64,000 nucleotides of DNA from Sinonovacula constricta (GCA_007844125.1 CM017562.1:59713029-59777028), one strand, 5' to 3'; counted from the first letter of the stretch, positions 13,560 to 27,008 are shown. Notes: generated by a model from the letters alone, not told the origin. A program made the numbers and translations.

Positions 13560-13883
13560 GAGAGGCTCGAAATTTTTCAATGGATGAAACTAAATTTCAA
13601 GAAACATGGTTGAGAACAATTTATGTACAAGTTTATCAAAAAGAGTGCAGAACACCTTTATAAAGAATCATTTTTTAAAAGGAAATAAAGTACATTTGTA
13701 AGGAGTAAGGACACTGTTCACATGCAACATTGCTAAGTGTTTGCAATAAATTTACACTTGAAACTTCTTAAAAACTGTGTCTAATCTTCAACATACATAC
13801 TGTTTCAGCTTCAACTACTATACTTAAGATGGTGATTTCCCCTATGACAAAGCAGATATGCTGTCTGGATAAATTCTGAGAAA

Positions 13884-14702
13884 CATTGGTAATGACATTC
13901 CTTCCCTTACACCCAGCAACAATGGTAATGATATTTCTTCCCCAACACATAGCAATACTAGTAATGATATTTCTTCCCTTACACCCAGCAACACCCGGGT
14001 CATGACATTCCTTCCCTTACACCCAGCAACACTGGTAATTACATTCTTTCCCTTACATCCAGCAACACTGGTAATGACTTTCCTTCCCCAACACCCAGCA
14101 ACACTGGTAATGACATTGCTTCCCTTACACCCAGCAACACTAGTAATGACATTCCTTCCCTTACACCCAGCAACACTGGTAATGACATTCCTTCCCTTGC
14201 ACCTAGCAACACTGGTAATGACATTCCTTCCCTTACACCCAGCAACACTGGTAATGACATTCCTTCCCTTGCACTCAGCAATACTGGTAATGATATTTCT
14301 TCCCTAGCACCCAGCAACACTGGTAATGACATTCTTTTCCTTACACCCAGCAACATTAGTAATGATATTCCTTCCCTTGCACCCAGCAACACTGGTAATG
14401 ATATTCCTTCCCTTGCACCCAGCAACACTGGTAATGACATGCCTTCCCTTACACCCAGCAACACTGGTAATGACATAGCTTCTCTTACACCCAGCAACAC
14501 TGGTAATGACAGCTTTCCTTGCACGCAACAATTCTGTAAATGACATAGCCTCCCTTTCACCTAGCAACACTGGTAATGACATAGCTTCCCTTACACCCAG
14601 CAACACTGGTAATGACAGCTTTCCTTGCACGCAACAATACTGTAAATGACATAGCCTCCCTTTCACCTAGCAACACTGGTAATGACACAGCTTCCCCAAC
14701 AC
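13884..14702. repeat. Minisatellite, 36-bp unit, about 22 copies
   Basis: The unit contains TTACACCCAGCAACACTGG and TAATGACATTCCTTCC. The 12-codon period keeps frames open on both strands. Near the right end (14503-14695) a block of about 107 bp that includes the variant AGCTTTCCTTGCACGCAA is itself duplicated. Confidence 0.95.
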
Positions 14703-16430
14703 ACATCTTACACCATCAGCCTCAAATTGTATGTAATTGGTAAGATACCATGCCATGTAATCACTACATGCTATCACAAGAAAGGCAGCATTATATCTGA
14801 AAAATCTTCTGAAGGACGGACGGCTCATTGGTAGGATATTCAAGCATACTTAGAACTCAGTAATAAAATGGTGATTAAACAACATACAAACAATCAAGCT
14901 GAGCACAATAATAAGATATGCATAGTTCTTGCAGTAATGTTAGAGCCATATTTTGCAGTGCGCCAGAAATGACTGTCATCTGGTAGGATGCCAGGTAAAA
15001 TTTCTTCCATTTCATGTGCAGTTGTCAAGACACCTATCTTAGGCATTGCATACATTCATAGGACCCTTCCATTAATGAGAGAGACAATAAATAATGCACA
15101 ATCAGCGGGAACAATCATGCAACTCCATGAAACCTTATGTTGCTGCATTCGTTGATATACCATATTAAATCTCAATTTTATTCTGTTTACAAATACATGC
15201 ATAGGTAACAGGAGTTTTTGCAGCAAATGGCGGAAGTCCTAATCTGACAGCCCCAGCTGAGTTGGATCTAAATGATTTGCCTGAATAATTTGTACTTAAC
15301 AGATTACTTAAAGAGTTATACCTTCGACCCAGACTCCTTTCATGGAGTCACATGCTGACAGTGGCTTAGTCTTTGACAAAACCCAATGGACCCTGGACTC
15401 ACAGCAGACTGAGTCCACTAAAATTTCTGTTGGTCTGTTAAATTTTACAAGTTAAATGGTCTCACGATCCACTAAAATTTTCAGCCAGAGCATTTCCAAA
15501 ATTCTTATTTAGTATGAAAAGATATATATACTAAACTAAACAATGCTTTACAGCCTTTTTACTGAATGTTACCACTCATAACACTTCGGTTAGCTTACCA
15601 ACCTTTTACAGAGAGATAGCCAATGTCACATTTGTGTACATTGCAGGTCAGAAAGCAACTGTATAAACATTTAATATTCAGCAATATAAAATCAAATAAC
15701 TAGTAAGTCAAACAAATAATGAAAAATTCAGCCTAGTTAGTGCTTAGAATTACGCACGTTTACATGTTTATGCGAAATATTGGTTGGAACATGGAATTAA
15801 TGGAGTCTGCATTTTATACGATGTACATTTCTGGTCTGTAAACACTGGACATGATGTTCCTTTGGCAAGATGACAATGCAAAAGTTAGTGTTAAAAAAGA
15901 AAATGGCCCCTGACACCTATGTTTAATCGCTACTGATTAGGAAAAAAAGCACAAGATTTCCACTGTCACAAGTTAAGCATTTCTTAAAATGAGATTTAAA
16001 TTCATATACCATGCTAAATACTAAATGAATTTCTAGTAGTACCAGTGATCTCAACATGTGTGTGTTATTGATAAGTAGATCTACATTTGTTATCAAATTG
16101 AAATATTGTATACAAGTAACAAGATACCAAAGTACCAGATACATTGATTTATCTTCTGGTGACTCCAGATGCTTCAGAGTCTGAGAGTTCAGGTACAGAT
16201 GACACAGGTGTGGTGACGAAGCTTATGTCGCTTTGTGAATAAAAGAATAAAAGCATGAGTGGAAATAGTTCATTGTTTACATCAAACTTCCAAAATCAAA
16301 CTGGTCCAGTAAATTTTGTCTGGTCCAGTAGATATTGCAAAGAATTTCTTTCATGATGACTGGTAGATGGCATTAACATTTACACAGCTTGTTGAGATAA
16401 AGATTATTCCATTCAAGGATCAGGACCCGG
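14703..16430. other. Unique intronic sequence, nothing recognised
   Basis: The sequence is AT-rich with no open frame above about 75 codons and no paired splice signals. The motif CCACTAAAATTT is repeated twice near 15416 and 15470. Confidence 0.5.
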
Positions 16431-17333
16431 TGCAGCAATACCTCAAACTGGTCAATAACAGCCTTTCTATCTCAGCAATACCTCAAACTGGTCAATAACA
16501 GCCTTTCTATCTCAGCAATACCTCAAACTGGTCAATAACAGCCTTTCTATCTCAGCAATACCTCAAACTGGTCAATAACAGCCTTTCTATCTCAGCAATA
16601 CCTCAAACTGGTCAATAACAGCCTATCTATCTCAGCAATATACCTCAAACTGGTCAATAACAGCCTTTCTATCTCAGCAATACCTCAAACTGGTCAATAA
16701 CAGCCTATCTATCTCAGCAATATACCTCAAACTGGTCAATAACAGTCTTTCTATCTCAGCAATACTTCAAACTGGTCAATAACAGCCTATATATCTCAGC
16801 AATATACCTCAAACTGGTCAATAACAGCCTTTCTATCTCAGCAATACCTCAAACTGGTCAATAACAGCCTATCTATCTCAGCAATATACCTCAAACTGGT
16901 CAATAACAGCCTTTCTATCTCAGCAATACCTTAAACTGGTCAATAACAGCCTTTCTATCTCAGCAATACCTCAAACTGGTCAATAACAGCCTATCTATCT
17001 CAGCAATATACCTCAAACTGGTCAATAACAGCCTTTCTATCTCAGCAATACCTCAAACTGGTCAATAACAGCCTATCTATCTCAGCAATATACCTCAAAC
17101 TGGTCAATAACAGCCTTTCTATATCAGCAATACCTCAAACTGGTCAATAACAGCCTATCTATCTCAGCAATATACCTCAAACTGGTCAATAACAGCCTAT
17201 CTATCTCAGCAATACCTCAAACTGGTCAATAACAGCCTTTCTATCTCAGCAATATACCTCAAACTGGTCAATAACAGCCTATCTATCTCAGCAATATACC
17301 TCAAACTGGTCAATAACAGCCTTTCTATCTCAC
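16431..17333. repeat. Minisatellite, 40/42-bp units, about 22 copies
   Basis: The unit is CAGCAATACCTCAAACTGG plus TCAATAACAGCCTTTCTATCT. A 42-bp form carries an extra TA (AGCAATATACC) and tends to follow units ending CCTATCTATCT. Much of the right half is therefore an 82-bp dimer. The first five units are almost identical. Confidence 0.96.
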
Positions 17334-18025
17334 AGTTATTTACGTCAAACATTCACTACCATGTCTCAAACTACTAATGAAAAACAACTTTTCACTTTCT
17401 TAGATATCAAAAGCAATAAGTAGATGGAATTTAAAGAAAATAAGGCAAATAGAGATCTTAAATCAATTTTGAATACTATAACATAATAATTCATACAACA
17501 TTATCTTGGTTCATTGGGAGATTTTTTTTTGTTATTATCTTTTTGACTGCAATAATAATGGAAGTTTTTTTCTTCACTTCAGTAAAAATAAATAATAATT
17601 GAAATACTAGATTAACCTTTGAAAACAAAAGTCTTTGTCTCTTCCAGACTGAAAAGTATATGTGCATTGAACATTTATCAAGTATTTGAAGAGTCCTTGC
17701 TTATAATGCTCCTGAAAGAAATAGATTCCATTTTCTGGAGGCGGTCCATAAGTAAAGCTGCAGTCATTCATCACTAGTCATACATCAAACCTAGCACTCC
17801 ATTTCTATCATCACTTTACCTATAACACCATAAAGATGACAGCATGCATGATCCAACCCAAACATCTGCTATTTATTGTGCAGTTAACATTGTCAGGGAC
17901 ATCTCTGTGATGAGTGCAGGTAACACATAAATATCTGAATGACTCAGAAAAAATGTCATTATTTAAAGCAGTCCAAGTTTAATGTTACAAAATAAGTTAT
18001 TTGATGGGTTAAATTGGTTGTGCCA
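17334..18025. other. Unique sequence between arrays
   Basis: About 0.7 kb of AT-rich sequence with no coding signal or repeat that I recognise. Confidence 0.5.
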
Positions 18026-18491
18026 AGCATGACCATGCTGAACATGGTTATGGCCAACATGACCCTGCTGAACCTGGCTATGCGAACATGACCCTGCTGA
18101 ACCTGGTTATGGTCAGCATGACCATGCTGAACCTTGGTATGGCCAACATGATCCTGCTGAACCTGGTTATGGCCAACACGACCCTGCTGAACCTGGTTAT
18201 GGCCAACACGACCCTGCTGAACCTGGTTATGGCCAGCATGACCCTGCTGAACCTGGTTATGGCCAACACGACCCTGCTGAACCTGGTTATGGCCAGCATG
18301 ACCCTGCTGAACCTGGTTTTGGCCAACACGACCCTGCTGAACCTGGTTATGGCCAGCATGACCCTGCTGAACCTGGTTATGGCCAACACGACCCTGCTGA
18401 ACCTGGTTATGGCCAGCATGACCCTGCTGAACCTGGTTATGGCCAGCATGACCCTGCTGAACCTGGTTATGGCCAGCATGACCCTGCTGAG
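18026..18491. repeat. Minisatellite, 30-bp unit, about 15 copies
   Basis: The unit is ACCCTGCTGAACCTGG plus TTATGGCCAACACG. Ends AACACG and AGCATG alternate through much of the array, giving a 60-bp dimer. The 10-codon period leaves frames open on both strands. The right edge runs into a GATCTGCATC-type fragment of the GCAAATAGTG family (18492-18535, minus orientation). Confidence 0.95.
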
Positions 18492-18632
18492 GACAACAGC
18501 TGGGAACTGTCTGATGAGGATCTGCATCTTTAGAAGCTGAGTCTATATGCATTTAATGAAAACTTTAACATTGCTTTTAACAAATCATCATGAAAAGGGT
18601 AAATCCATTACCATAATGCAATCCTCAAAGCA

Positions 18633-20276
18633 AACTCCTTTCAATGTGATACTGATGGTAGGATGTCAATGTGACTACTTTCAATGTGATATCATTGGTA
18701 GGATGTCAATGTAACTCCTATCAATGTGATACTGATGGTAGGATGTCAATGTAACTCCTATCAATGTGATATCAATGGTAGGATGTCAATGTGACTCCTT
18801 TCAATGTGATATCAATGGTAGGATGTCAATGTAACTCCTATCAATGTGATATCAATGGTAGGATGTCAATGTGACTCCTTTCAATGTAATATCATTGGTA
18901 GGATGTCAATGTAACTCCTTTCAATGTGATACTGATGGTAGAATGTCAATGTAACTCTTTTCAATGTGATACTGATGGTAGGATGTCAATGTAACTCCTA
19001 TCAATGTGATATCAATGGTAGGATGTCAATGTAACTCCTATCAATGTGATATCAATGGTAGGATGTCAATGTGACTCCTTTCAATGTGATATCATTGGTA
19101 GGATGTCAATGTAACTCCTTTCAATGTGATACTGATGGTAGAATGTCAATGTAACTCCTTTCAATGTAATACTGATGGTAGGATGTTAATGTGACTCCTC
19201 TCAAGGTGATACTGATGGTAGGATGTCAATGTAACTCCTTTCAAGGTGATACTGATGGTAGGATGTCAATGTAACTCCTTTCAATGTGATATCAATGGTA
19301 GAATGTCAATGTAACTCCTTTCAATGTGATATCAATTGTAGGATGTCAATGTAACTCCTTTCACTGTGATATCAATGGTAGGATGTCATTGTAACTCCTT
19401 TCAATGTGATACTGATGGTAGGATGTTAATGTAACTCCTTTCACTGTGATATCAATGGTAGAATGTCAATGTAACTCCTTTCAATGTGATACTGATGGTA
19501 GGATGTTAATGTGACTCCTTTCACTGTGATATCAATGGTAGAATGTCAATGTAACTCCATTCAATGTGATACTGATGGTAGGATGTTAATGTGACTCCTT
19601 TCAATGTGATACTGATGGTAGGATGTTAATGTAACTCCTTTCAATGTGATACTGATGGTAGCATGTTAATGTAACTCCTTTCAATGTGATATCAATGGTA
19701 GGATGTCAATGTAACTCCTTTCAAAGTGATATCAATGGTAGAATGTCAATGTAACTCCTATCAATGTAATACTGACGGCAGGATGTCAATGTAACTCCTT
19801 TCAATGTGATATCAATGGTAGGATGTCAATGTAACTTCTTTCAATGTGATATCAATGGTAGAATGTCAATGTAACTCCTTTCAATGTGATATCAATTGTA
19901 GGATGTCAATGTAACTCCTTTCACTGTGATATCAATGGTAGAATGTCAATGTAACTCCTATCAATGTAATACTGACGGCAGGATGTCAATGTAACTCCTT
20001 TCAATGTGATATCAATGGTAGGATGTCAATGTAACTTCTTTCAATGTGATATCAATGGTAGAATGTCAATGTAACTCCTTTCAATGTGATATCAATTGTA
20101 GGATGTCAATGTAACTCCTTTCACTGTGATATCAATGGTAGGATGTCATTGTAACTCCTTTCAATGTGATATCAATGGTAGGATGTCATTGTAACTCCTT
20201 TCAATGTGATACTGATGGTAGGATGTTAATGTAACTCCTTTCAATGTGATACCGATGGTAGGATGTCAATGTGACT
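18633..20276. repeat. Minisatellite, 40-bp unit, about 41 copies
   Basis: The unit is TCAATGTGATACTGATGGTA plus GGATGTCAATGTAACTCCTT, with an ATCAATGGTA variant. A rare variant ACTGACGGCA occurs at 19770 and 19970 with the same neighbours, showing that a five-unit (200-bp) block was duplicated in tandem. Confidence 0.97.
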
Positions 20277-21544
20277 TTGATAATAGGATGATTGCACAGT
20301 AAAACAAAGCAACATCAACACCTTTTTGTATTTGCTGAGCTGTCATTCTTAAGATTGACTGCAGGAATCACGTTTATTAAAAGGTAGTCTAGGGAGTTTG
20401 ATGCTTGTTGACAAAGGGCGGCAGGCCACTAATTGAGGACTGATCAGATAATTGTAGGCTGAGCCAGACAGCAGTCCCTGTCTATTGGTAGGTCTGCTGT
20501 GACATCACAGTCTCTGACAAGCAGAACCATAGCCTGACACATTGGACATGACTCTAATTACAGGTCTGACCCTCTGGACTGACAAAGGCATTATCCTGGA
20601 AACCTTCTAATATACAGGACATACAAACACTGGAATCATCCTTGCTCAAGGTTATAAACTTCTAAAAACATAGCCCACAGCCTAAACATTGGTCCTGGGC
20701 AAATTTTGTATATCCAGATCACCAGATCACCCTGATAGCCCTCTGATCAGGATCTGTCCTTTTTGCTGCTATGTCAAATTAATAGGTAAACCCTGACATA
20801 CAATGAAGAAATTTTGAATTAAACAAATCCAGCATAATAATGGTTAAATGTTTCAGAAACTTTTGAAACATTCAATCAGTTCAAATAAAAACAAAAAACT
20901 TAACCAAACAAATTCAAGAAAAGTAGCTAAATACTTTATAACATTGGGCATTGGTCCTTTATACCCAGTAAGTGAATTTCTTGCAATGATAATGTACAAT
21001 TGATGAGTAGTGGGTTGAAAAAAGTAAGAAAAATGTTCCCAATAGCAAAACTACCAGTATTTCTAGGTAAAAAAGGACAATGACTTTCATAAGTCTGAAT
21101 GGCTTTATTTTTTATCAAAGAATATAACAACATCTTGTTGTTTTCATGTGTCATAATTTTAGTAAAAAAAACACTGTCTTCTAGAATAAAAAATGGAAAA
21201 ATGACAAGAGATCAGAAATAAATTTATGTCACATTGATTATAGCAGTTACACTCTGTTATTTATTCTTGGTAAAATTATTATTAGTTTTCCCCTTTTTAA
21301 AGTATCACATTTTGGCAACAATGCACAGGGACTGTCAAAATATGTTTCTTAGTTTTAATGCAATACTTTATAGCAACAAATTGATATTCCATTATACTAA
21401 TTACTATATTACTCTACCAATTAATGAAGCATGGTCAATTTTTGATGCTGATATCAGAGGAACCAGGATGGAATGACAGGGATGAATTATTCTATACCCA
21501 CTTTTGAGTTGTGACCCAAGTTTTGTTTTTTGAAATACATTGCA
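20277..21544. other. Unique sequence with a GCAAATAGTG-family fragment
   Basis: The segment 20340-20760 is more GC-balanced and lacks repeats, so it could be a conserved noncoding block. At 20728-20760 it carries CTGATCAGGATCTGTCC and TTTTTGCTGC, a minus-oriented fragment of the dispersed family. The remainder is AT-rich. Confidence 0.45.
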
Positions 21545-21746
21545 GCGACCAATTATGATTATCATAGCAGCGTCCAGCTATGTGGTTGAGGAAGACCCCA
21601 GACAAAGGTGTGGGTAGAACCACCGGCGCACCGCAAGTCAGCTGGAAGACCTTTCCACATTAAGTCCATCTTCATGACCAGGACTCGAACCCTTGTGCTG
21701 ATAGGCTAAGAATCGGCGACTATCAATATGCCAAGGGCGCCCCCCA
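21545..21746 (-). repeat. tRNA-derived SINE, near full length
   Basis: Read on the minus strand it starts GGGCGCCCTTGGCATATTGA (A-box-like) and has GGTTCGAGTCC, a perfect B box, about 45 bp later. The body contains GGTCTTCCAGCTGACTTGCG and GCGCCGGTGGTTCTACCC. At the 3' end GCAGCG is repeated about 28 bp apart. Layout and length of about 200 bp fit a tRNA-headed SINE. RUDI/V-SINE or CORE-SINE families known in molluscs are possible assignments that I cannot confirm here. Confidence 0.75.
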
Positions 21747-21844
21747 AAAGCTGCTGCTCGTACTATGTTATCTTTTATTATAACAAACATTTTTTCCAAC
21801 AACTCGATGGGAAGGAAACTGTACATTCAAATGTTAGTCAAATG

Positions 21845-21925
21845 CAAATAGTTCAGATCCTGGTCTTACAGCTATTTGTCTATGTGTGATCAATTCATGC
21901 TTAGCAGGCAAGAGTTCTGCTGCAA
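21845..21925 (+). repeat. GCAAATAGTG dispersed element, copy
   Basis: GCAAATAGTTCAGATCCTGG is followed by TGATCAATTCATGCTTAGCA and GGCAAGAGTTC. It matches the order of blocks in the copies at 6345 and 37144. Confidence 0.65.
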
Positions 21926-22425
21926 GAAGTTTGGAAAATATCTGCAGACTAGAAATAAACTGCTTTGTCTTAAGTCACTACATTTGTAAAGTAGTTAACT
22001 ATATTTTATCATGTAAAAAAAACAACAATGCAGAATATATAATGCATAAGGGCTGAGGCCCTGTTTCCGTATTAATACACACACTAGTATTCAGGATTCA
22101 GTTCAATAACCATATAGGTCATATCAGTATCGAACAAATAGCAGAAGAAAGTATCTTTGTACTAGTTTCTCATCCACATTTCATTGAAATTGTGAAATAT
22201 TTCGGCTGTTTTGTTTACAATTTATGGTAGGTTAAAATAAATAACAATCATAATGTCAGTGTTTCCCCAAATACTAAATTAACCAAGTGTTAAGTATGTG
22301 GATTAACATTCTGCATGTTTCAGTTTTCATCGAGTCAATTCAACTTAAGAAGCCAATCATAGGCTGTCCCTTAGGTGGCTGCTTAATACAAGTTTGTAGT
22401 TTATTATGTATTTCTCATTTCTTCA

Positions 22426-22775
22426 TACACAGTCCACACTCGTACACAGTCCATACTCGCACACAGTCCATACTTGTACACAGTCCACACTCATACACAG
22501 TCCATACTCTAACACAGTCCATACTCATAGACAGACGATACTCTTACACAGTCCACACTTGTACACAGTCCACTCTTACACAGTCCACACTCATACACAG
22601 TCCATACTCTAACACAGTCCATACTCATAGACAGACGATACTCTTACACAGTCCACACTTGTACACAGTCCACTCTTACACAGTCCACACTCATACACAG
22701 TCCACACTCGTACACAGTCCATATTCATACAAAGTCCATACTCTTACACAGTCCACACTCATACACAGTACACAT
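22426..22775. repeat. Minisatellite, 17-bp unit in a 100-bp higher-order repeat
   Basis: The unit is CACAGTCCACACTCGTA with T/C changes. A block containing ATAGACAGACGATACTCTTA occurs at 22526 and 22626, so about six units were duplicated as one 100-bp block. Confidence 0.93.
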
Positions 22776-22889
22776 ACAAAGCTGTTTTTACCTAAACAAA
22801 ATGAAACATTTACATAACCTTTCTTTTATAACATTTATTCTTGTGTCATTAACCTTGGCTCTCTGCATTAACATATTTATCTAACAACA

Positions 22890-23615
22890 TATAACTAGAA
22901 CTATCGCTGAATGCGATTCATACCCCCACCAATGTCCTTGACAAAGCTGGTACAAGGGTAAGGTTTAAGTTTCAAGCAAATACCTGTGCTAATTTCAGAA
23001 ATATTCAAGTACATGTTAAAATTTAAGAACATTTTCTAAGTCAATTTTTACCTTCAAGTGTGACCTTGACCTTAAGCCGGCACAAAGGTAACATGGGTTC
23101 TGCACATAACCTTGTTGAGTTGAACATTTGAGTAAAGTTTGAAGAAAATTCTTCCATTAGTATAGGATTTATAGAGCGGACACGACATATCGTCTAATAC
23201 TTGTTTTGAAGGCTTAAAAGGGGCATAACTTTGTCAAAATGCAATACAGAGTTATAAAACTTGACTTGCATATACTAATTGTGACACTTCATATATATTT
23301 TAAGTTTCAAGCAAATACTTTTTCTAGTTTCAAAAATATTCAAATACATGTTAAAATTTAAGAATATTTTCTAAGTCAATTTTTGACCTTCAATTGTGAC
23401 CTTGACCTTGAGCTGACACATGGGCAACATGGGTTCTGCACATCCCCTTGTTGAGGGGAACATTTCAGCCAAGTTTGAAGAAAATCCTTCAATTGGTATA
23501 GGATTTATAGAGCAGACACGATAATGGAGACGGACGAATGGACCGACGGACGGACGGGACAAAGCGAATCCATTATAGCCCCCCCCCCCCATTATGTGGT
23601 GGGGTTTTAAATATA
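22890..23615 (+). repeat. Dispersed bivalve-type element with internal duplication
   Basis: The body holds two diverged copies of a segment of about 335 bp (about 22981-23200 and 23316-23530). Each contains AACATGGGTTCTGCACAT, TGACCTTGACCTT and TATAGGATTTATAGAGC. The 3' part has GGACGGACGGGACAAAGCG and then a C-run with a complementary GGTGGGG, a potential terminal hairpin. There is no coding capacity, so it is non-autonomous. A related element sits at 63255-63800. Confidence 0.65.
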
Positions 23616-23690
23616 TCATATGATATATCGGATATCAATCATATTGTATCAATAAGAATATCATATTAATCCTTTTAATTGATACTCAGA
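23602..23690 (+). repeat. Fragment similar to the nested element near 33240
   Basis: CATATGATATATCGGATATC and the following TATTGTATCAATA resemble the right sub-terminal region of the nested element (GATATATCGAATATCGATC near 33245). Confidence 0.45.
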
Positions 23691-24824
23691 CCTATAATGC
23701 ATACAAACATAAAAACACTAGCAGTCATCAAGCACACAATATCCGGAGTATGTGCAAAAGTCGTCCATTTTGATATACACATACATTTAACTACATTAAT
23801 TTTAACACATATTTTTCTTACAATTTTTTCAAACTGTGAATCTGCTCATTTTTCAATATTTTTTTTTACAAGCGATCAATACCTGCATTACAAAAGGCCA
23901 ATTAAACTGCTGCAAGAGACCTAAGCTGAAGATAGCTAGGACAGAAAGTATCAAATATTTATCAATTAGGCAACTATGTGTCTAAACAGTCTTCGCAAGT
24001 GTTGATAATTGCTTTAAAGGAACCAAGTTATTACCTTCGTAGGATTTTATTTCCATTATTTTTCCTTCATTCCCATTCTTTGACAACATAACCTTCTACC
24101 ACACAGAATCTGAAGTATTTTTATAACATTAAACTTCTCATGGAAACTTGGGGTTTACATTTGTAAACAATGAAAGTCATGTTATCAAATCACCTTTGTT
24201 ATTAGGATGTGAACAAAACAAAAAAAGACAAATTAAACCAAAGCTGTTTTTGTTAAAATAAAAATTGTGCTATTTTAACAAATGTGAGGGCTGTTCAAGT
24301 CTCATGGATTGATTCAGCAGCTTGCATATGATTGTGTATTTGTTCATAAAACACATACTACAAAGTCTTGAAAGTACTGACATTCATCTACACAATGCAG
24401 TTAGAATGACCTAATTGTGACCTAACAGTGAGCGCTTTTACATGGCAGAATTGAGTCATAGGGCAGCTGAAAGTTTTTTTAACTGTTTACAAAATTGCTT
24501 TAAATTGGAATCCTCTTCACGCTGATGTTCGGTTTACTGGTCACCTTTCAGTGTCTCTGTGCCACTTTGCTGATGTTTGAAAGCTATCTTAACTGATGTG
24601 TAATAATATTAAAGCCAATGTTATTGAGCAGAGTGTATAAGGCATATGGTGGTACAGCATTACCACTGTTATTAAATGAGTGCAAAGTATAAACAAAAAA
24701 CATTAACATATTTTTTGTTCATAAAAAATAAACATTTCTTAGACACCCCTGGTACAACATGAAGCCATGCCATTTAACAGGCACTGTAACATGCTTAAAC
24801 ATTGATAATGTAAACTTTGTCCCC
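23691..24824. other. Unique AT-rich sequence, nothing recognised
   Basis: No paired splice signals, no repeats and no open frame above about 80 codons. Confidence 0.45.
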
Positions 24825-26095
24825 AGACATTTATCAGGCATACTGTGTCCCCAGTCATTTATCCCAGGCATACTGTGTCCCAGACATTTATCCCAGACAT
24901 ACTGTGTCCCAGTCATTTATCCCAGGCATACTGTGTCCCAGACATTTATCCCAGGCATACTGTGTCCCAGACATTTATCCCAGGCAAACATTTATCCCAG
25001 GCATACTGTGTCCCAGTCATTTATCCCAGGCATACTGTGTCCCAGTCATTTATCAGGCACACTGTGTCCCAGTCATTCATCCCAGGCATACTCTGTCCCA
25101 GACATTTATCCCAGGCATACTGTGTCCCAGACATTTATCCCAGGCATACTCTGTCCCAGACATTTATCCCAGGCATACTGTGTCCCAGACATTTATCCCA
25201 GGCATACTGTGTCCCAGACATTTATCCCAGGCACACTCTGTCCCAGACATTTATTCCAGACATACTGTGTCCCAGACATTTATCCCAGACATACTGTGTC
25301 CCAGACATTTATCCCAGGCATACTCTGTCCCAGTCATTTATCAGACATACTGTGTCCCAGACAGTTATCAGACATACTATGTCCTAGACATTTATCCCAG
25401 GCATACTGTGTCCCCAGACATTTATCCTAGACATTTATCCCAGGCACACTCTGTCCCAGTCATTTATCAGACATACTGTGTCCCAGACATACTGTGTCCC
25501 AGACATACTGTGTCCCAGACAGTTATCAGACATACTATGTCCTAGACATTTATCCCAGGCATACTGTGTCCCAGACATTTATCCCAGGCATACTGTGTCC
25601 CAGTCATTTATCAGACATACTGTGTCCCAGACAGTTATCAGACATACTGTGTCCTAGACATTTATCCCAGGCACACTCTGTCCTAGACATTTATCAGACA
25701 TACTGTGTCCCAGACAGTTATCAGGCATACTATGTCCTAGACATTTATCCCAGGCATACTGTGTCCCAGTCATTTATCCCAGACATACTGTGTTCCAAAC
25801 ATTTATCCCAGGCATACTGTGTCCCAGTAATTTATCTCAGACATACTCTGTCCCAAACATTTATCCCAGGCATACTGTGTCCCAGACATTTATCAGGCAT
25901 ACTGTGTCAAAAAACATTTATCCCAGGCATATTTTGTCCCAAACATTAATCCCAGGCATACTGTGTCCCAAACATATATCCCAGGCATACTGTGTCCCAA
26001 ACATTTATCCCAGGCATATTTTGTCCCAAACATTAATCCCAGGCATACTGTGTCCCAAACATATATCCCAGGCATACTGTGTTCCAGAGCATTTA
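24825..26095. repeat. Minisatellite, 29-bp unit, about 44 copies
   Basis: The unit is GTCCCAGACATTTATCCC plus AGGCATACTGT. Length variants of 26 bp (ATTTATCAGGC) and composite units are frequent in the centre. Because 29 is not a multiple of 3, several frames stay open by cycling, giving apparent proteins of 150-240 codons that I reject. Confidence 0.95.
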
Positions 26096-26573
26096 TCAAA
26101 CAGTCCAATTATTGCAACATAGTCTATCATCTATTGTTTGCTTTGTAACTTTTAAACACAAGTTATGTCCTCAATTTATCCATAGATGTCTGATGTTCCA
26201 GAATGCCTGTTATAAATTAATAGTTTGTCAATGGACATTAAACAAGTTGCTTTGTAAATAATGTCTCTTTTGTTGAAAATTGATTCTCCATTTGCCAGCT
26301 GACTATGAAACTATTTTGAAGTCCTTGTTCAATATGGGGAAAAAAGGCAAACTAATGTTTAAGATATTAATTAATCTAGCGTAATATCTTACTTACTGGC
26401 TGTTTAATGTAATGAATTTGTTGGAAAAGCAAAAAGGAAACTTATGTCTGTAGCTATGAAGTCATAAATAATCTTGTCCTGTAAATAATTTAATGCTAAT
26501 AAAAGCATTTTTAAGTATTTGTATTGATTGGTTTTTAAGACAAAGCTCAAAGTCATTTTGACCAAAATAGTTT
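26096..26573. other. Unique sequence between arrays
   Basis: About 480 bp, AT-rich, no recognisable feature. Confidence 0.45.
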
Positions 26574-27000
26574 GTTAACTCACAGTGGTAAAGGACTGAG
26601 GGTTATAATTCTGCTCCACTCCCATCAACTGATTGTTAACTCACAGTGGTAAAGGACTGAGGGTTATAATTCTGCTCTACTCCCATCAACTGATTGTTAA
26701 CTCACAGTGGTAAAGGACTGAGGGTTATAATTCTGCTCCACTCCCATCAACTGATTGTTAACTCACAGTGGTAAAGGACTGAGGGTTATAATTCTGCTCC
26801 ACTCCCATCAACTGATTGTTAACTCACAGTGGTAAAGGACTAAGGGTTATAATTCTGCTCCACTCCCATCAACTGATTGTTAACTCACAGTGGTAAAGGA
26901 CTGAGGGTTATAATTCTGCTCCACTCCCATTAACTGATTGTTAACTCACAGTGGTAAAGGACTGAGGGTTATAATTCTGCTCCACTCCCATCAACTGATT
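26574..27000. repeat. Minisatellite, 61-bp unit, 7 near-identical copies
   Basis: The unit is GTTAACTCACAGTGGTAAAG, GACTGAGGGTTATAATTCTG and CTCCACTCCCATCAACTGATT. Copies start at 26574, 26635, 26696 and so on, and only about three substitutions are seen in total. The array is therefore young or recently homogenised. GTTAAC at the start of each unit is a palindrome. Confidence 0.98.
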
Positions 27001-27008
27001 CCCCATTT

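Noticed and set aside
18078..18552. Frames reading GHNQVQQGHA-type repeats on minus and MTLLNLVMA-type on plus
   Set aside because: Shadows of the 30-bp minisatellite.
24759..26148. Overlapping plus frames of 150-240 codons rich in SQ, Y and RH
   Set aside because: The 29-bp unit makes several frames open by cycling; variation shows no codon-position bias.
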